64,000 nt of DNA, from positions 1-64,000 of the forward strand of contig CALAJV010000007.1 of the NCBI GenBank assembly GCA_937922805.1, in the 5' to 3' direction. The notes under the pieces are model-generated. The model was given only the letters and a program-made list of their open reading frames with translations. It did not search any database and was not told where the DNA came from. The first letter of the stretch is position 1, and every line of letters begins with the position of its first letter. Source of the stretch: an uncultured Acidimicrobiales bacterium. GTDB taxonomy: Bacteria; Actinomycetota; Acidimicrobiia; Acidimicrobiales; SZUA-35. The position numbers were made by a program, and so were the translations under genes. Positions 34,539 to 43,482 of this stretch are shown here, in pieces.

Positions 34539-34661
34539 ATGTCTCCATTCCTAAAGCGGCGTTCGCCATCTCCACCCAATCTAGTCGTATAGATCGGCTC
34601 GCAGTCGAAGTACTGAGGTAAGGCATCTAATTCGCCGGTCGTTTAGGCCGACTGAATAACT

Positions 34662-35945
34662 ATGGAATCTGTCGGGAAACCTACCCGGCCGTTGGCCGAA
34701 CCGGCGACTGGACCTTCCGATATTGCTTCGACCGAGTCCCCAGTGACGCAAAAAGGGGCCTGGATGGCTCTCGGTCGTATCGTCGACCAGGGTGCGCTGG
34801 GAATAATCGGGCTAGTTTTAGCAGCTCGAGTTTCGGTTGAGAACTTCGCCGTTCTCGCCGCGTTACTAGTGGGCTACTCAGTCTCGGCCACCTTGGGTGA
34901 TCTTGGTTTGGGGCATGAACTACTCCGGTTGAAACCGGGCGACACCGCCGATCGCAAAATGCTCACCAGGGTGCGCTTGGTAGCGGGCTTGTGCTTGGTG
35001 ATCGGAGCCGTTGGGCTACTAGCCAATCTCGAATTGGTTGGGTGGATTTTTGTGTTGTGGGCGCTCAACTCAGAAGCTGCGCTTCGACAATCCTCAGCCA
35101 TGCTGAATCATGAACACCGTCGGATCGGAATTGCACAGGCAGCTGCCGGCTTGTTGCTAGTGGTCATCGTTGTCTGGTTTCCTGCCGATCTCCGAACCTT
35201 AGGTGTGGCTCTGGCGATCCGGGCTGGCGTTGAACTAATCTCGCTGCCAGCATTGGGTCAATGGTTCTCCGATCATCCGACAATGAAGTTGTCACCGCTC
35301 CCAGTGCTTGCTTCTCATACAACCGGGTACGGAACGCGAAACGTGGATTTCTTTGTCGCTGGCCCGATCCTGGGCACCGTCTCGTTCGGGCTCTATGTTT
35401 TTGCCTTTCGCCTAGCCAATGCTGCCTTCGCTCCGTTGGGAGCGCTAACAACTCGTCTTGGAATCGCCGAGTTATCCCAAAACCGGTCCGACCTTGACCG
35501 GCAATACAACCGAGGACTCCGAATACTGCTGCGAGCAGGCGTGGTTATGACTGGGCTCACGATTGCGGCCGCCCAACTACTTCCGGTTGTCGTTGGACAA
35601 CGTTGGAAGCCAGCGGTTGTCATAATTGTGGTGTTGGCGGCAGCTCTACCTTGGCGGTTCATTGACGGCTTGATTGGTCCGGTGCTGTATGTGAGTGACA
35701 ATCATGCCATGTCGGTTCGGGTAGAAGTTGCTCGACTAATTGCTACCTCGCTGGTAGTTCTGGCTGCCGCTCCAGCCGGGGCTGAGGCACTCGCCCTAGC
35801 CAATACGGTGGCCACAATCGCCACGGTGTGGGGCGGGCATCGATTGGCCGCGGCCAAGGCATCGATTGGAACACCCGGTGGCTTCAATGGAGCTGCTATT
35901 GCCTCAATCATGATCGCTTTCGGGCTGTGGTTCCTGTTTCGGTAA
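34662..35945 (+). CDS. Polysaccharide/lipid-linked oligosaccharide flippase-like membrane protein
   Basis: This 427-residue protein has about 12 hydrophobic segments after a ~35-residue cytoplasmic leader. The first block (KGAWMALGRIVDQGALGIIG, then LAARVSVENFAVLA) and later YGTRNVDFFVAGPILG match the MOP-superfamily Wzx/PST transporters. It faces the DUF937/mftE operon across ~120 bp and is followed 54 bp later by a methyltransferase on the same strand. Substrate unknown; export of a cell-surface glycan is likely. Confidence 0.75.
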   Translation: MESVGKPTRPLAEPATGPSDIASTESPVTQKGAWMALGRIVDQGALGIIGLVLAARVSVENFAVLAALLVGYSVSATLGDLGLGHELLRLKPGDTADRKMLTRVRLVAGLCLVIGAVGLLANLELVGWIFVLWALNSEAALRQSSAMLNHEHRRIGIAQAAAGLLLVVIVVWFPADLRTLGVALAIRAGVELISLPALGQWFSDHPTMKLSPLPVLASHTTGYGTRNVDFFVAGPILGTVSFGLYVFAFRLANAAFAPLGALTTRLGIAELSQNRSDLDRQYNRGLRILLRAGVVMTGLTIAAAQLLPVVVGQRWKPAVVIIVVLAAALPWRFIDGLIGPVLYVSDNHAMSVRVEVARLIATSLVVLAAAPAGAEALALANTVATIATVWGGHRLAAAKASIGTPGGFNGAAIASIMIAFGLWFLFR

Positions 35946-35999
35946 CAGTTGGGAGCGTCCGCGTACTAAGCAGACTCTCCTCGGTGCCGATAGAAGCCT

Positions 36000-36887
36000 A
36001 TGGTCGCTCTTGACGAATCTTTAGCTCGGAAGTGTCCGGTGTGCTCTGAGTTTGGCACGCCGATCGATAGCGCTTGGAACCTGGTCGAGTGTCGCAGCTG
36101 CCGACATGTTTGGGCCAAGGATTCGCAGATCAACAATGACCTCTTCGAATCCGATGAGTACGCCAGCTGGCGAGTGACTAGCGAGGCAATCGAGCAACGT
36201 CAGATCGATATAGCTAAAGATAGGATCCAGTGGCTCGGGCCAGTCCCGGCCGGTCGAGTCCTTGAAATAGGCTGCTCTACCGGCGAAGCCGCGGCCGAAA
36301 TGGTGGCTCGAGGGTGGGAGGCATGGGGACTCGATCTTTCTCAACCAGCCATCGCGATCGGGCATCAACGTCATCCGAAGGTCCAACTTGGAGTTGGTGT
36401 GAGTCCTGACGAAGCGGGCTTTCCGGCGTCTGGTTACGACCTGTTGATGGGTTTTCACGTGGTAGAACACATCGATGATCTCGATGCAGTATCCGCATTG
36501 GCTCGCGACACCCTCGTCGATGGTGGCCAAATCTACCTTCGGCTGCCTAATTGGGACTCATGGTCACGCCGAGTGTTCAAAGATCGATGGCCGGACAACA
36601 TGGCAGAGCATCTCCAATATTTCTCTCCGGCGTCGATGGCAAAGTGGCTCGACGCCTCCGGTTTTGAGATCGATCGACTCGAAACACTCGGGAACGCCCG
36701 ATCGTGGGTCGGTGGACTTCGACGGGCCGTCTCGTCCGACTGGAACGCCGAAGAAACAATGCCAACGACGGGGGACAGATCGCAGAGCCTTATCGGAGCG
36801 CTCAACCGCGCCGGCCGACCACTATTTTCGATTGAAGAACGGTTCGACGCCGGGGCCGAGCTAGTTGTTCTAGCCACCAAGCGTTAA
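36000..36887 (+). CDS. SAM-dependent methyltransferase with N-terminal zinc ribbon
   Basis: This 295-residue protein opens with a CxxC...CxxC zinc ribbon (KCPVCSEFG and ECRSCRHVW), then a class I methyltransferase fold with GRVLEIGCSTGEAA (motif I), GLDLSQPAI and YDLLMGFHVVEHIDD. C-methyltransferases of sugar-nucleotide clusters share this ribbon-plus-MT layout. It follows the flippase gene closely. The two genes interrupt the mycofactocin locus on the opposite strand. Confidence 0.82.
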   Translation: MVALDESLARKCPVCSEFGTPIDSAWNLVECRSCRHVWAKDSQINNDLFESDEYASWRVTSEAIEQRQIDIAKDRIQWLGPVPAGRVLEIGCSTGEAAAEMVARGWEAWGLDLSQPAIAIGHQRHPKVQLGVGVSPDEAGFPASGYDLLMGFHVVEHIDDLDAVSALARDTLVDGGQIYLRLPNWDSWSRRVFKDRWPDNMAEHLQYFSPASMAKWLDASGFEIDRLETLGNARSWVGGLRRAVSSDWNAEETMPTTGDRSQSLIGALNRAGRPLFSIEERFDAGAELVVLATKR

Positions 36888-36910
36888 CCGAAAACGGCAG
36901 CTGCTGCGGG

Positions 36911-39181
36911 CTAGTTGTCGGTGGCCTGTTGAATAGCAGTCCAAACCCGCTCCGCCGTAGCTGGCATTTCGATATGAGTAATCCCGAGGTGTTTCACTGC
37001 GTCAATGACCGCGTTTTGTACCGCCGGCGTGGCGCCAATAGTGCCTGATTCTCCGATTCCTTTTGCCCCAAGTGGATTGAGCGGCGTTGTTGTTTCCATT
37101 GGAATCCGGTCGAAGTTCGGCAGCTCTGTCGTGGAGATGATTCCGTAGTCCATGAAGTTAGAAGTGACTGGATTGCCATTCTCGTCGTAGACGAATTCTT
37201 CGATTAACGCTTGGGCAATTCCAGAAGCCAACCCGCCATGAACTTGCCCTTCGACCAACAACGGATTGATCATTGTGCCAGCGTCATCACAAGCGAAGTG
37301 ACGAACGATCGTGACACCACCCGTTTCGGTGTCAACGTCGACTACCGAAAGGTGGGCGCCGAATGGAAAGGTCGCACCCTCTGGGTCAAAGTCAATCTCA
37401 GATCGTAGGCCACCATCGTCGGATTGGTTCGCGGCAACAGCCACGTCCGCCCAAGATTTTGTGACCGCTGGTGTGCCCACGACCGAGAAGGTTCCCGATT
37501 CCGGATCTAGCGCGATGTCAGCTGGGTTAGCTTCCAGAAGGTCAGCGGCTAGATCCTTGGCGGCGGCAACAACTTCTTCGGAAGCTTTGAAGATGGCTGA
37601 ACCGCCAAGTTGCAGAGACTTCGAGCCCCCGGTTCCGCCACCTCGAGGAATTTGGTCGGTGTCACCGTGGATGACCGTGATCTGCTCTAGCGGGATGCCG
37701 GTCACGTCGTGGACCAACATGGCGAATGTAGTGTGATGACCCTGCCCATGGGAAGAAGAGCCGGTTCGAGCAAGCGCTGTTCCGTCGGGGTTGATCTCAA
37801 CGCTTCCATACTCTTTGTTTCCTAGTGGGTTGGTAATCTCCACGTAGGTTGACCAGCCGAGGCCGAGCTGCACCGGTTCGCCTGCTTCTCGGCGTCTACG
37901 TTGTTCCGCTCGTAACGCTGGATAGTCGGCGGCATCAAGAACAGCGTCGAGTGATGCCTCGTAGGCTCCGCTGTCCATGGAGGCACCGGTTGGTGTTGTT
38001 AGTGGAAACTGTTCCGGTTGTAGAAGGTTTTTTCGTCGAAGCTCAGCGGGGTCCATCGAGATCTCAGAGGCGAACAGATCGATCATGCGTTCAACGGCTG
38101 CGGTTGCTTCTGGTCTGCCGGCGCCCCGGAAAGCTCCAATCGGTGTGGTGTTGGTTTGGACCGATTTCGCCTCGAAAATGACGTTCGGTAAATCGTAGAC
38201 TCCTGAGGTCATGATTCGGGTTAGAGCCGGTAGAACTGCTCCGATGCCGGGGTAGGCGCCGCCGTCTTGGACGACCGCTAGCGAGTATGCGATTAGTTTC
38301 CCGTCCCGAGAGCCACCAAGCTTGGCATCAAACATTTGGCCGCGTCCATGGACCATTCCGACCATGTTCTCGCTGCGAGTTTCAGCCCAATGAAGAGGTC
38401 GATCTAGGTGCCGGGCGGCCATAGCCACACAAATATCTTCGGGGTAGCCGCCATTTTTGGCTCCGAAGGCGCCGCCGACATTAGGGGTGATTACTCGAAT
38501 GTGCTCGTTGTCAATACCAAGCGCCCTCACCAGAGTGTCACGGGTACCGTGAACGCCTTGTGTCGCCGACCATTGAGTGAGGTGACCGTCTTTCCATTCA
38601 GAAGCTACCGCCCGAGCTTCGATAGGGGACGGAGCCATTCGTTGATTGCGGAACTGAAGCGAGACGACCACGTCACATTCTTCGAACGGATCTGATCCCT
38701 CGGCGTTACTGGGAACCGTCATCGAGATATTTGTTTCCGCCTCGGGAAAGAGAAGAACCTCGTCCTCTAGCGCTTGGTCAATGGTCAGAACGGTTGGAAG
38801 CGGGTTGTATTCGACTGCGACAAGCTCCGAAGCGTCGACCCCTTGCTCTCGGGTCTCGGTAACAACTAGTGCCACCAGATCGCCGACGAATCGAACTCGA
38901 TCAGTGGCCAGGGGAGTGCGGAGCATTTGTTGATTCAGCATCGGCATGCTGGGCGGCGCTGGTGTGAAATCAAAGTCGCTAGCGGTGAGAACAGCAATCA
39001 CTCCTGGCGCTTGCTTCGCTTCGTTAGCATCGATCGACACAATTTCGGCGTGGGGTAAGTCGCTTCGGACGAACGTTACGTGGGCTGCTCCGTCGGGGGT
39101 GAGGTCATCGACGTAGCTACCTCCTTTGGTCAGTAGTGCCTTGTCTTCAAACCGAGTTACTCGAGTGCCGAGAATGCTCAA
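36911..39181 (-). CDS. Molybdenum hydroxylase large subunit (CoxL form II-like)
   Basis: This 756-residue xanthine-oxidase-family catalytic subunit has active-site loop GAFRGAGRPEA (form II pattern AYRGAGR, not the CO-oxidising CSFR), molybdopterin contacts GGAFGAKNGGYPED and GTGGSKSLQLGG, and the catalytic Glu in GAKGIGESGTIG. No iron-sulfur (CoxS) or FAD (CoxM) subunit is next to it, which is unusual. It ends 25 bp from the methyltransferase tail and starts 133 bp downstream of mftC on the same strand. Substrate unknown; an aldehyde or N-heterocycle is likelier than CO. The AAA+/VWA pair nearby resembles CoxD/CoxE maturation factors. Confidence 0.85.
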   Translation of the reverse strand: MSILGTRVTRFEDKALLTKGGSYVDDLTPDGAAHVTFVRSDLPHAEIVSIDANEAKQAPGVIAVLTASDFDFTPAPPSMPMLNQQMLRTPLATDRVRFVGDLVALVVTETREQGVDASELVAVEYNPLPTVLTIDQALEDEVLLFPEAETNISMTVPSNAEGSDPFEECDVVVSLQFRNQRMAPSPIEARAVASEWKDGHLTQWSATQGVHGTRDTLVRALGIDNEHIRVITPNVGGAFGAKNGGYPEDICVAMAARHLDRPLHWAETRSENMVGMVHGRGQMFDAKLGGSRDGKLIAYSLAVVQDGGAYPGIGAVLPALTRIMTSGVYDLPNVIFEAKSVQTNTTPIGAFRGAGRPEATAAVERMIDLFASEISMDPAELRRKNLLQPEQFPLTTPTGASMDSGAYEASLDAVLDAADYPALRAEQRRRREAGEPVQLGLGWSTYVEITNPLGNKEYGSVEINPDGTALARTGSSSHGQGHHTTFAMLVHDVTGIPLEQITVIHGDTDQIPRGGGTGGSKSLQLGGSAIFKASEEVVAAAKDLAADLLEANPADIALDPESGTFSVVGTPAVTKSWADVAVAANQSDDGGLRSEIDFDPEGATFPFGAHLSVVDVDTETGGVTIVRHFACDDAGTMINPLLVEGQVHGGLASGIAQALIEEFVYDENGNPVTSNFMDYGIISTTELPNFDRIPMETTTPLNPLGAKGIGESGTIGATPAVQNAVIDAVKHLGITHIEMPATAERVWTAIQQATDN

Positions 39182-39313
39182 CGTTCTTCTCCCATTTTTG
39201 TACTGCGGTGACAGCCGGTCGTTGCGCCGATTCGCTCGCCCGGCTGTTCGAACTTTTCATTGGAATCATCTAGCAGGGCTGTCCCTACTAGAACTGGGTT
39301 TGCTTTTTGGTAG

Positions 39314-40537
39314 TCAAACCGTCGAAGTCGTGGCCCGTGTCTGTCCCAACGAAACGGGAACTGGGGCAGGGCTGGCTCCCGGTTTTGAGTGGTCGGAGGT
39401 ACTGCTAGGCCGAAAACTGGCGTCGACTTCGGCCAACGCATCAGCCCCATGTCCACTCACACACTCCGGGTCTGGGCCATCGAGTGGGATGCCAGTGAAG
39501 AACTTCGCTGCCATGCAACCGCCTTGACAAGCGTCGTACTGACCACAGGCGGCGCATGCTCCAGCAGATTGTGGTTCGCGAAGCTCGGTGAACAAATCAG
39601 ACGAGCGCCACACATCGGTAAAGCCACCGGACGCAAGAACGTTGCCGGCCTTGAACTCATCATGGAGCACGAAAGGGCAGGCGTAGACGTCGCCGACTGG
39701 GTCTATTAGACAAACCACGCGGCCAGCGCCGCACAAATTCAGGCCTGGTAGGTTCTCATCGCCCAGAGCATTGAGGTGGAAGAACGAGTCACCGGTCAAC
39801 ACCTCGGGTCGCTCGAGAAGCCAGTGGTATAGCTCGACCTGTTGATCTTGGGTTGGATGTAGATCATGCCAAGTGTCGGCACCTCGGCCCGACGGCCGCA
39901 ACCGAGTCAGGCGAAGTTGAGCTCCATAGTGCTTGGCTAACGCCTCGTATTCGTCGAGTTGCGATGCATTGTGACGAGTCACAACGACGCTGATCTTGAA
40001 CGGACCAAACTGAGCCTTGGCCAGATTGTCCATTGCCGATCGGGCTGCGGCGAACGAACCAGAACCTCGAACCGAGTCGTTGGTCTCGGCATCGGTTCCA
40101 TCGAGAGAGATTTGCACATCGGTGTAGGGCATTGCCGCTAACTTTTGTGCCGCCTCATGATCCAGCCGGGAACCGTTGGTCGAGAACTTGACGCCGACAT
40201 TGTTGTCTGTGGCGTACTCCATCAACTCAAAAAAGTCGGGCCTGATCATTGGTTCGCCCCCGCCGATATTGACGTAGAAGACTTGCAAGTCTCGAAGTTC
40301 ATCGATCACAGACTTTGCCTGTTCTGTAGTCAGCTCGTTCGGATCGCGGCGGCCGGATGAGCTAAGGCAATGAACGCACGCCAAGTTACATGCGTAAGTA
40401 AGCTCCCAGGTAAGACAGATCGGGGCGTCCAGACCGGCTTTGAGCTCGGTCGTCAGTGTCGTTTTTGGCGACGACTTGGTAGGAGATGTTAGTGAACTTG
40501 GCTCGGTACTGGAAGTGCTCATAGGTGAATCCATCAT
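39314..40537 (-). CDS. mftC: Mycofactocin radical SAM maturase MftC
   Basis: Start taken at ATG 40537, giving 407 residues; TTG 40570 and ATG 40522 are in frame and no clear ribosome site decides. The radical SAM cluster is CNLACVHC; the SAM-binding NIGGGEPM segment and a SPASM domain with Cys-rich blocks (NLCGAGRVVCLI, YACPF, ACAACGQYDACQGGC) follow. MftC decarboxylates the C-terminal Tyr of MftA and then cross-links Val and Tyr. mftB lies immediately upstream and mftA just before it. The C-terminal tail after residue ~365 is Ser/Pro-rich and non-conserved-looking. Confidence 0.92.
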   Translation of the reverse strand: MMDSPMSTSSTEPSSLTSPTKSSPKTTLTTELKAGLDAPICLTWELTYACNLACVHCLSSSGRRDPNELTTEQAKSVIDELRDLQVFYVNIGGGEPMIRPDFFELMEYATDNNVGVKFSTNGSRLDHEAAQKLAAMPYTDVQISLDGTDAETNDSVRGSGSFAAARSAMDNLAKAQFGPFKISVVVTRHNASQLDEYEALAKHYGAQLRLTRLRPSGRGADTWHDLHPTQDQQVELYHWLLERPEVLTGDSFFHLNALGDENLPGLNLCGAGRVVCLIDPVGDVYACPFVLHDEFKAGNVLASGGFTDVWRSSDLFTELREPQSAGACAACGQYDACQGGCMAAKFFTGIPLDGPDPECVSGHGADALAEVDASFRPSSTSDHSKPGASPAPVPVSLGQTRATTSTV

Positions 40538-40573
40538 CTTCAAATTATTGGCACGTAGTTTGTCACACAAAAT

Positions 40574-40930
40574 TTAGGTGGCGGCTCTACTAGCTGGTTG
40601 GATGAACTTTGAATCGGCCAGAGACCGAAGTGCTTTGGCAAACGAAGGCCACCGAGCTGGATCAATGCCCTGGCTGTTGAAAGCATCACGGGGCGACTCG
40701 AAATCAGCCAGTGAAGCAACAAGGTCAACCAGATCGGGTGATCGGAGGAATTGGAGTTTGCGATTGTCGTAGTGGTAGGCGAGAGCCCCAAACGGCTCTG
40801 GACGAAGCGAAACCCTCGGATGGAGCATCCAGGGTTTGTCTAACACCAAATCTGATGTCGAATCGTGGTTGGCAAACGATTGGCTAGATTTTCGCCCGTC
40901 GGCGTTGGCGTCGTGATGATTGGTAGTCAC
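40574..40930 (-). CDS. mftB: Mycofactocin peptide chaperone MftB
   Basis: The conserved part is the last ~90 residues (DKPWMLHPRVSLRPEPFGAL, then YHYDNRKLQFL), the PqqD-like recognition element that carries MftA to MftC. GTG 40930 is used as start (118 residues); the frame extends to GTG 40987, which would overlap mftA by 16 bases. Neither has a clear ribosome site, and ~40-50 N-terminal residues are polar and Asn/Asp-rich. It lies between mftA and mftC. Confidence 0.85.
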   Translation of the reverse strand: MTTNHHDANADGRKSSQSFANHDSTSDLVLDKPWMLHPRVSLRPEPFGALAYHYDNRKLQFLRSPDLVDLVASLADFESPRDAFNSQGIDPARWPSFAKALRSLADSKFIQPASRAAT

Positions 40931-40971
40931 TAAATTGTTGCTGCTAGTCAAGTGGCGTAGGTGCGGTGCGG

Positions 40972-41106
40972 TTAGTAAACGCCGCACATGCCATCAATCG
41001 AGATCTCCTCGATTAACAGTTCTTCCTCAACAAGGTCACTATCGGCCGTGACCAGTTCATCGCTGGAATTTGACGTTGCTTCTTGTTCTGGTTCGAGATG
41101 GGACAC
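40972..41106 (-). CDS. mftA: Mycofactocin precursor peptide MftA
   Basis: Not an obvious gene by length, but read directly: GTG at 41104-41106 with AGGAGA four bases upstream encodes 44 residues ending LIEEISIDGMCGVY and a TAA stop at 40972. The last eight residues, IDGMCGVY, are the near-invariant MftA signature; the C-terminal Val-Tyr is the substrate of MftC. The N-terminal two-thirds is acidic (EPEQEATSNSSDEL), as usual for the leader. mftB starts about 40 bases downstream. Confidence 0.96.
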   Translation of the reverse strand: MSHLEPEQEATSNSSDELVTADSDLVEEELLIEEISIDGMCGVY

Positions 41107-41271
41107 CGGATCTCCTAAGAGCTACTAGGTTAAGGTCGCGGTTAGCAGTTGCTACGGCAACTAGCTGCGCAAGCCCAACTCTAGTCGGGTTGAGCCACAA
41201 CAAGAAAAAGGACGATCATCTTTCCTCGACGGCCAACGCCAGGCGCCGTATCAGGGAGCGTTCAGGGTTCG

Positions 41272-42441
41272 CTACCGGAGATCAAAGCAGATCTTCACCG
41301 CACCGCGTTCGCCAGCGGACGCCGCGTGTAGGAGTGCTTCTTGGTAGTCCTCAAGGGGGTATGTGGCGGTAACTAAACGCTCAAGTTTGGCTTCCGCAAC
41401 AAGATCTAGTGATAGGTCAAAGGTCTTCACTGCGGTGCCGTCGAAGAGTTGCTCGGTGCCGTAGGTGTAAGCGCCAACCAGTTCAGTTTCTCGATGCCAT
41501 AGGCTAGTAAGATCGAGCGTTGTCTTGCCCGGCATTCCGACTAGAACAACTCGACCCCGAGGCCGGGCGGTGCTGATGGACAGCTGCACCGATGATGCGT
41601 TGCCGACCGCATCGATAACCACATCGGCCCCACCTGAGAGGTCGTTGCCGATAACGAAGCCGCCACAAGCGCGCCTAACCGCTCTTTGGAACTCGCCCGG
41701 TGCGACGACGGTGTCGGCGCCCAGATCTGACGCGAAGCGGCGCTGCTCGGGATACTTGGCAGCGCAAATGATGGTCGAATTAGGGTAGAAGTTCCTGGCC
41801 GCCGCTACCGCAACAAGCCCCATCGTGCCTGCTCCCAGAACGGCGATCACCCGATCAGAATCGGGCGAAAGTCCGGCTTTCAGCGCAGCGTGTATACCCA
41901 CCGCAGCCGGCTCGACCATGACGGCAGCTTCGTCGCTTAGAGCGTCAGGAACCGAATGAAGCTGCGACTCGTGAGCGACAAACTCGCTTGACCAGCCTCC
42001 GCCGGTTGATGCGCAATAGCCGGTTTGAATCCCGGGCTCAAGCTTGCCGCTAACAAGATGCTGGTAGTCGTCACCGTCGCCAGGGGCTGCCCCCTCAAAC
42101 GGTGCTTCTAGACCGCGCGCATCGTGGCCCAACACCGGCTCGAGCACAACGCGCTGACCGGTTTCGAGCGTGCCAACGACCTCGTGGCCGGGAACAAACG
42201 GAAACGACACCCACGGCTCAAAATAGCGTGACGATTTTCCGTCGACGGTGGCTAGATCGGAGCCACAAATACCCGCTAAACGAGTGGTAACACGGTGCCA
42301 ATCATCGCCGGGGAGATCAAACGGGGAAGATTCGATTAGGTTTAGAGGGCCGAGAGCGGCTCCGCTTCCTCGTCGAAGCCGAGATGAAACGGCTGCAGCC
42401 GCATACCGTGCCTCTTTTCGGCTAAATTCCAGAGCTTTCAT
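41272..42441 (-). CDS. Zinc-type medium-chain alcohol/polyol dehydrogenase
   Basis: This 389-residue MDR-family enzyme has GICGSDLATVDG (catalytic Cys), PFVPGHEVVG, and a Rossmann motif AVLGAGTMGLVAVAAAR. The four-cysteine structural zinc loop of classic alcohol dehydrogenases is missing; the region reads VLEPVLGHDARGLEAPFEG instead. It lies 165 bp upstream of mftA on the same strand and could share its transcript, but such enzymes usually use free NAD(P). The substrate is unknown, possibly a sugar or polyol. Confidence 0.82.
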   Translation of the reverse strand: MKALEFSRKEARYAAAAVSSRLRRGSGAALGPLNLIESSPFDLPGDDWHRVTTRLAGICGSDLATVDGKSSRYFEPWVSFPFVPGHEVVGTLETGQRVVLEPVLGHDARGLEAPFEGAAPGDGDDYQHLVSGKLEPGIQTGYCASTGGGWSSEFVAHESQLHSVPDALSDEAAVMVEPAAVGIHAALKAGLSPDSDRVIAVLGAGTMGLVAVAAARNFYPNSTIICAAKYPEQRRFASDLGADTVVAPGEFQRAVRRACGGFVIGNDLSGGADVVIDAVGNASSVQLSISTARPRGRVVLVGMPGKTTLDLTSLWHRETELVGAYTYGTEQLFDGTAVKTFDLSLDLVAEAKLERLVTATYPLEDYQEALLHAASAGERGAVKICFDLR

Positions 42442-42562
42442 AGGGATACTTCTCGTTCCAGTTCTCGGTTTGGCTCAGCGTCGTAGCTGCTGGTGGCTAT
42501 TCGTATCACGGTAGCAGCGGCCGGCTCGGCTCCCGTCTGAAGAGAAATGGGTGTTTTGGCGC

Positions 42563-43264
42563 CTATTCGGCTTGTTCCAGCGCTTTAAGGTGAACTACCT
42601 TGTCGACACCCAAAGTGAAGAAATCCTTGATGCGAGCTTGTTCGACATAGCCTTGGCCGACCAGGAAATCTCGGACTTTATCAAGCGCATCTGCGCTTGG
42701 AGTTTCGGCAATGATTCGGCCTTTAGTCATCCTTAGCGTCTCTTCGACCTTCGCCAGCAATACCTGACCACACCCTCGGCCCCTGTTGTGTTCAGCTACA
42801 CCCAAGAAGCGGAGGTTCCAGGTACCTACGGTTTTAGGCTCAGGGCAGAAGTAGGCAGCACCAACAATTGTTGCGTCGGCCTCGGCGACCAGCCAGGCGT
42901 GGTGGGCTAGCTGCCCACTAAAGTACTTGGTCAACATCTCGACGGCTTCGTTATCATCAGCAGGGTCGAAGAATCCAAGCTGGTTGCCGATAGCAACCAA
43001 TGCCGAGACGTCTTGGAGATCGGCCGGTCGAGTGAGGTAGTCCAGGTGTGTGGGCTTGTTTGCTGTTTCGGGGGTATCCGCCTGCTCGTGATCGAGAGTC
43101 TCAGAGGCCGGATCGGCTTGCTCAGTAGAGTCAGCGTTGGCCGCAGGTTTGCTCTTAGCCGTCTTTGGCCCAGCCTTTTTGGTCGACTTTTTGCTAGTTT
43201 TCTTCTTGGGCTGTTGACCCGATTTCGTATTAGTCAAACTTCCGCCTTGGTCTCTACTAGACAA
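42563..43264 (-). CDS. GNAT-family N-acetyltransferase with low-complexity N terminus
   Basis: This protein has 233 residues: ~75 residues of Lys/Ala/Ser/Thr/Glu-rich sequence (KKKTSKKSTKKAG; PETANKPTH) and then a GNAT domain with LVAEADATIVGAAYF and the acetyl-CoA motif GVAEHNRGRGCGQVLLAKVEE. The last part (FLVGQGYVEQARIKDFFTLG) is the usual beta-5/C-terminal region. The acceptor is unknown. The basic leader resembles tails of DNA- or ribosome-associated proteins. Confidence 0.78.
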   Translation of the reverse strand: MSSRDQGGSLTNTKSGQQPKKKTSKKSTKKAGPKTAKSKPAANADSTEQADPASETLDHEQADTPETANKPTHLDYLTRPADLQDVSALVAIGNQLGFFDPADDNEAVEMLTKYFSGQLAHHAWLVAEADATIVGAAYFCPEPKTVGTWNLRFLGVAEHNRGRGCGQVLLAKVEETLRMTKGRIIAETPSADALDKVRDFLVGQGYVEQARIKDFFTLGVDKVVHLKALEQAE

Positions 43265-43405
43265 TGTCTAACTCGAACGACGCCGCTCCGAATCACCCCG
43301 TTGTCGTTGTTAGCCCTAACAGATCTTACAGCGAGGCACAGGCCCGTGACCTGGATAGTTGGCGATCCGATTTGAGTTCCACAATGCGCAGCGTCACCCA
43401 TTTTC

Positions 43406-43428
43406 TGACCGGCTGAAACCGCCGGTTA
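43406..43428. other. Short hairpin upstream of a small Cys-rich gene
   Basis: ACCGGC (43408-43413) and GCCGGT (43421-43426) form a 6-bp stem, extendable by a G-T and a T-A pair, with a 7-nt loop. It lies in the intergenic region between the divergent GNAT and small-protein genes. No T-tract follows, so a terminator is doubtful. Confidence 0.3.
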
Positions 43429-43482
43429 GTAAACCCGCTAGCAATCGGCTGATTGTCACACCGCTTCTTTAAGGTCACAGCT

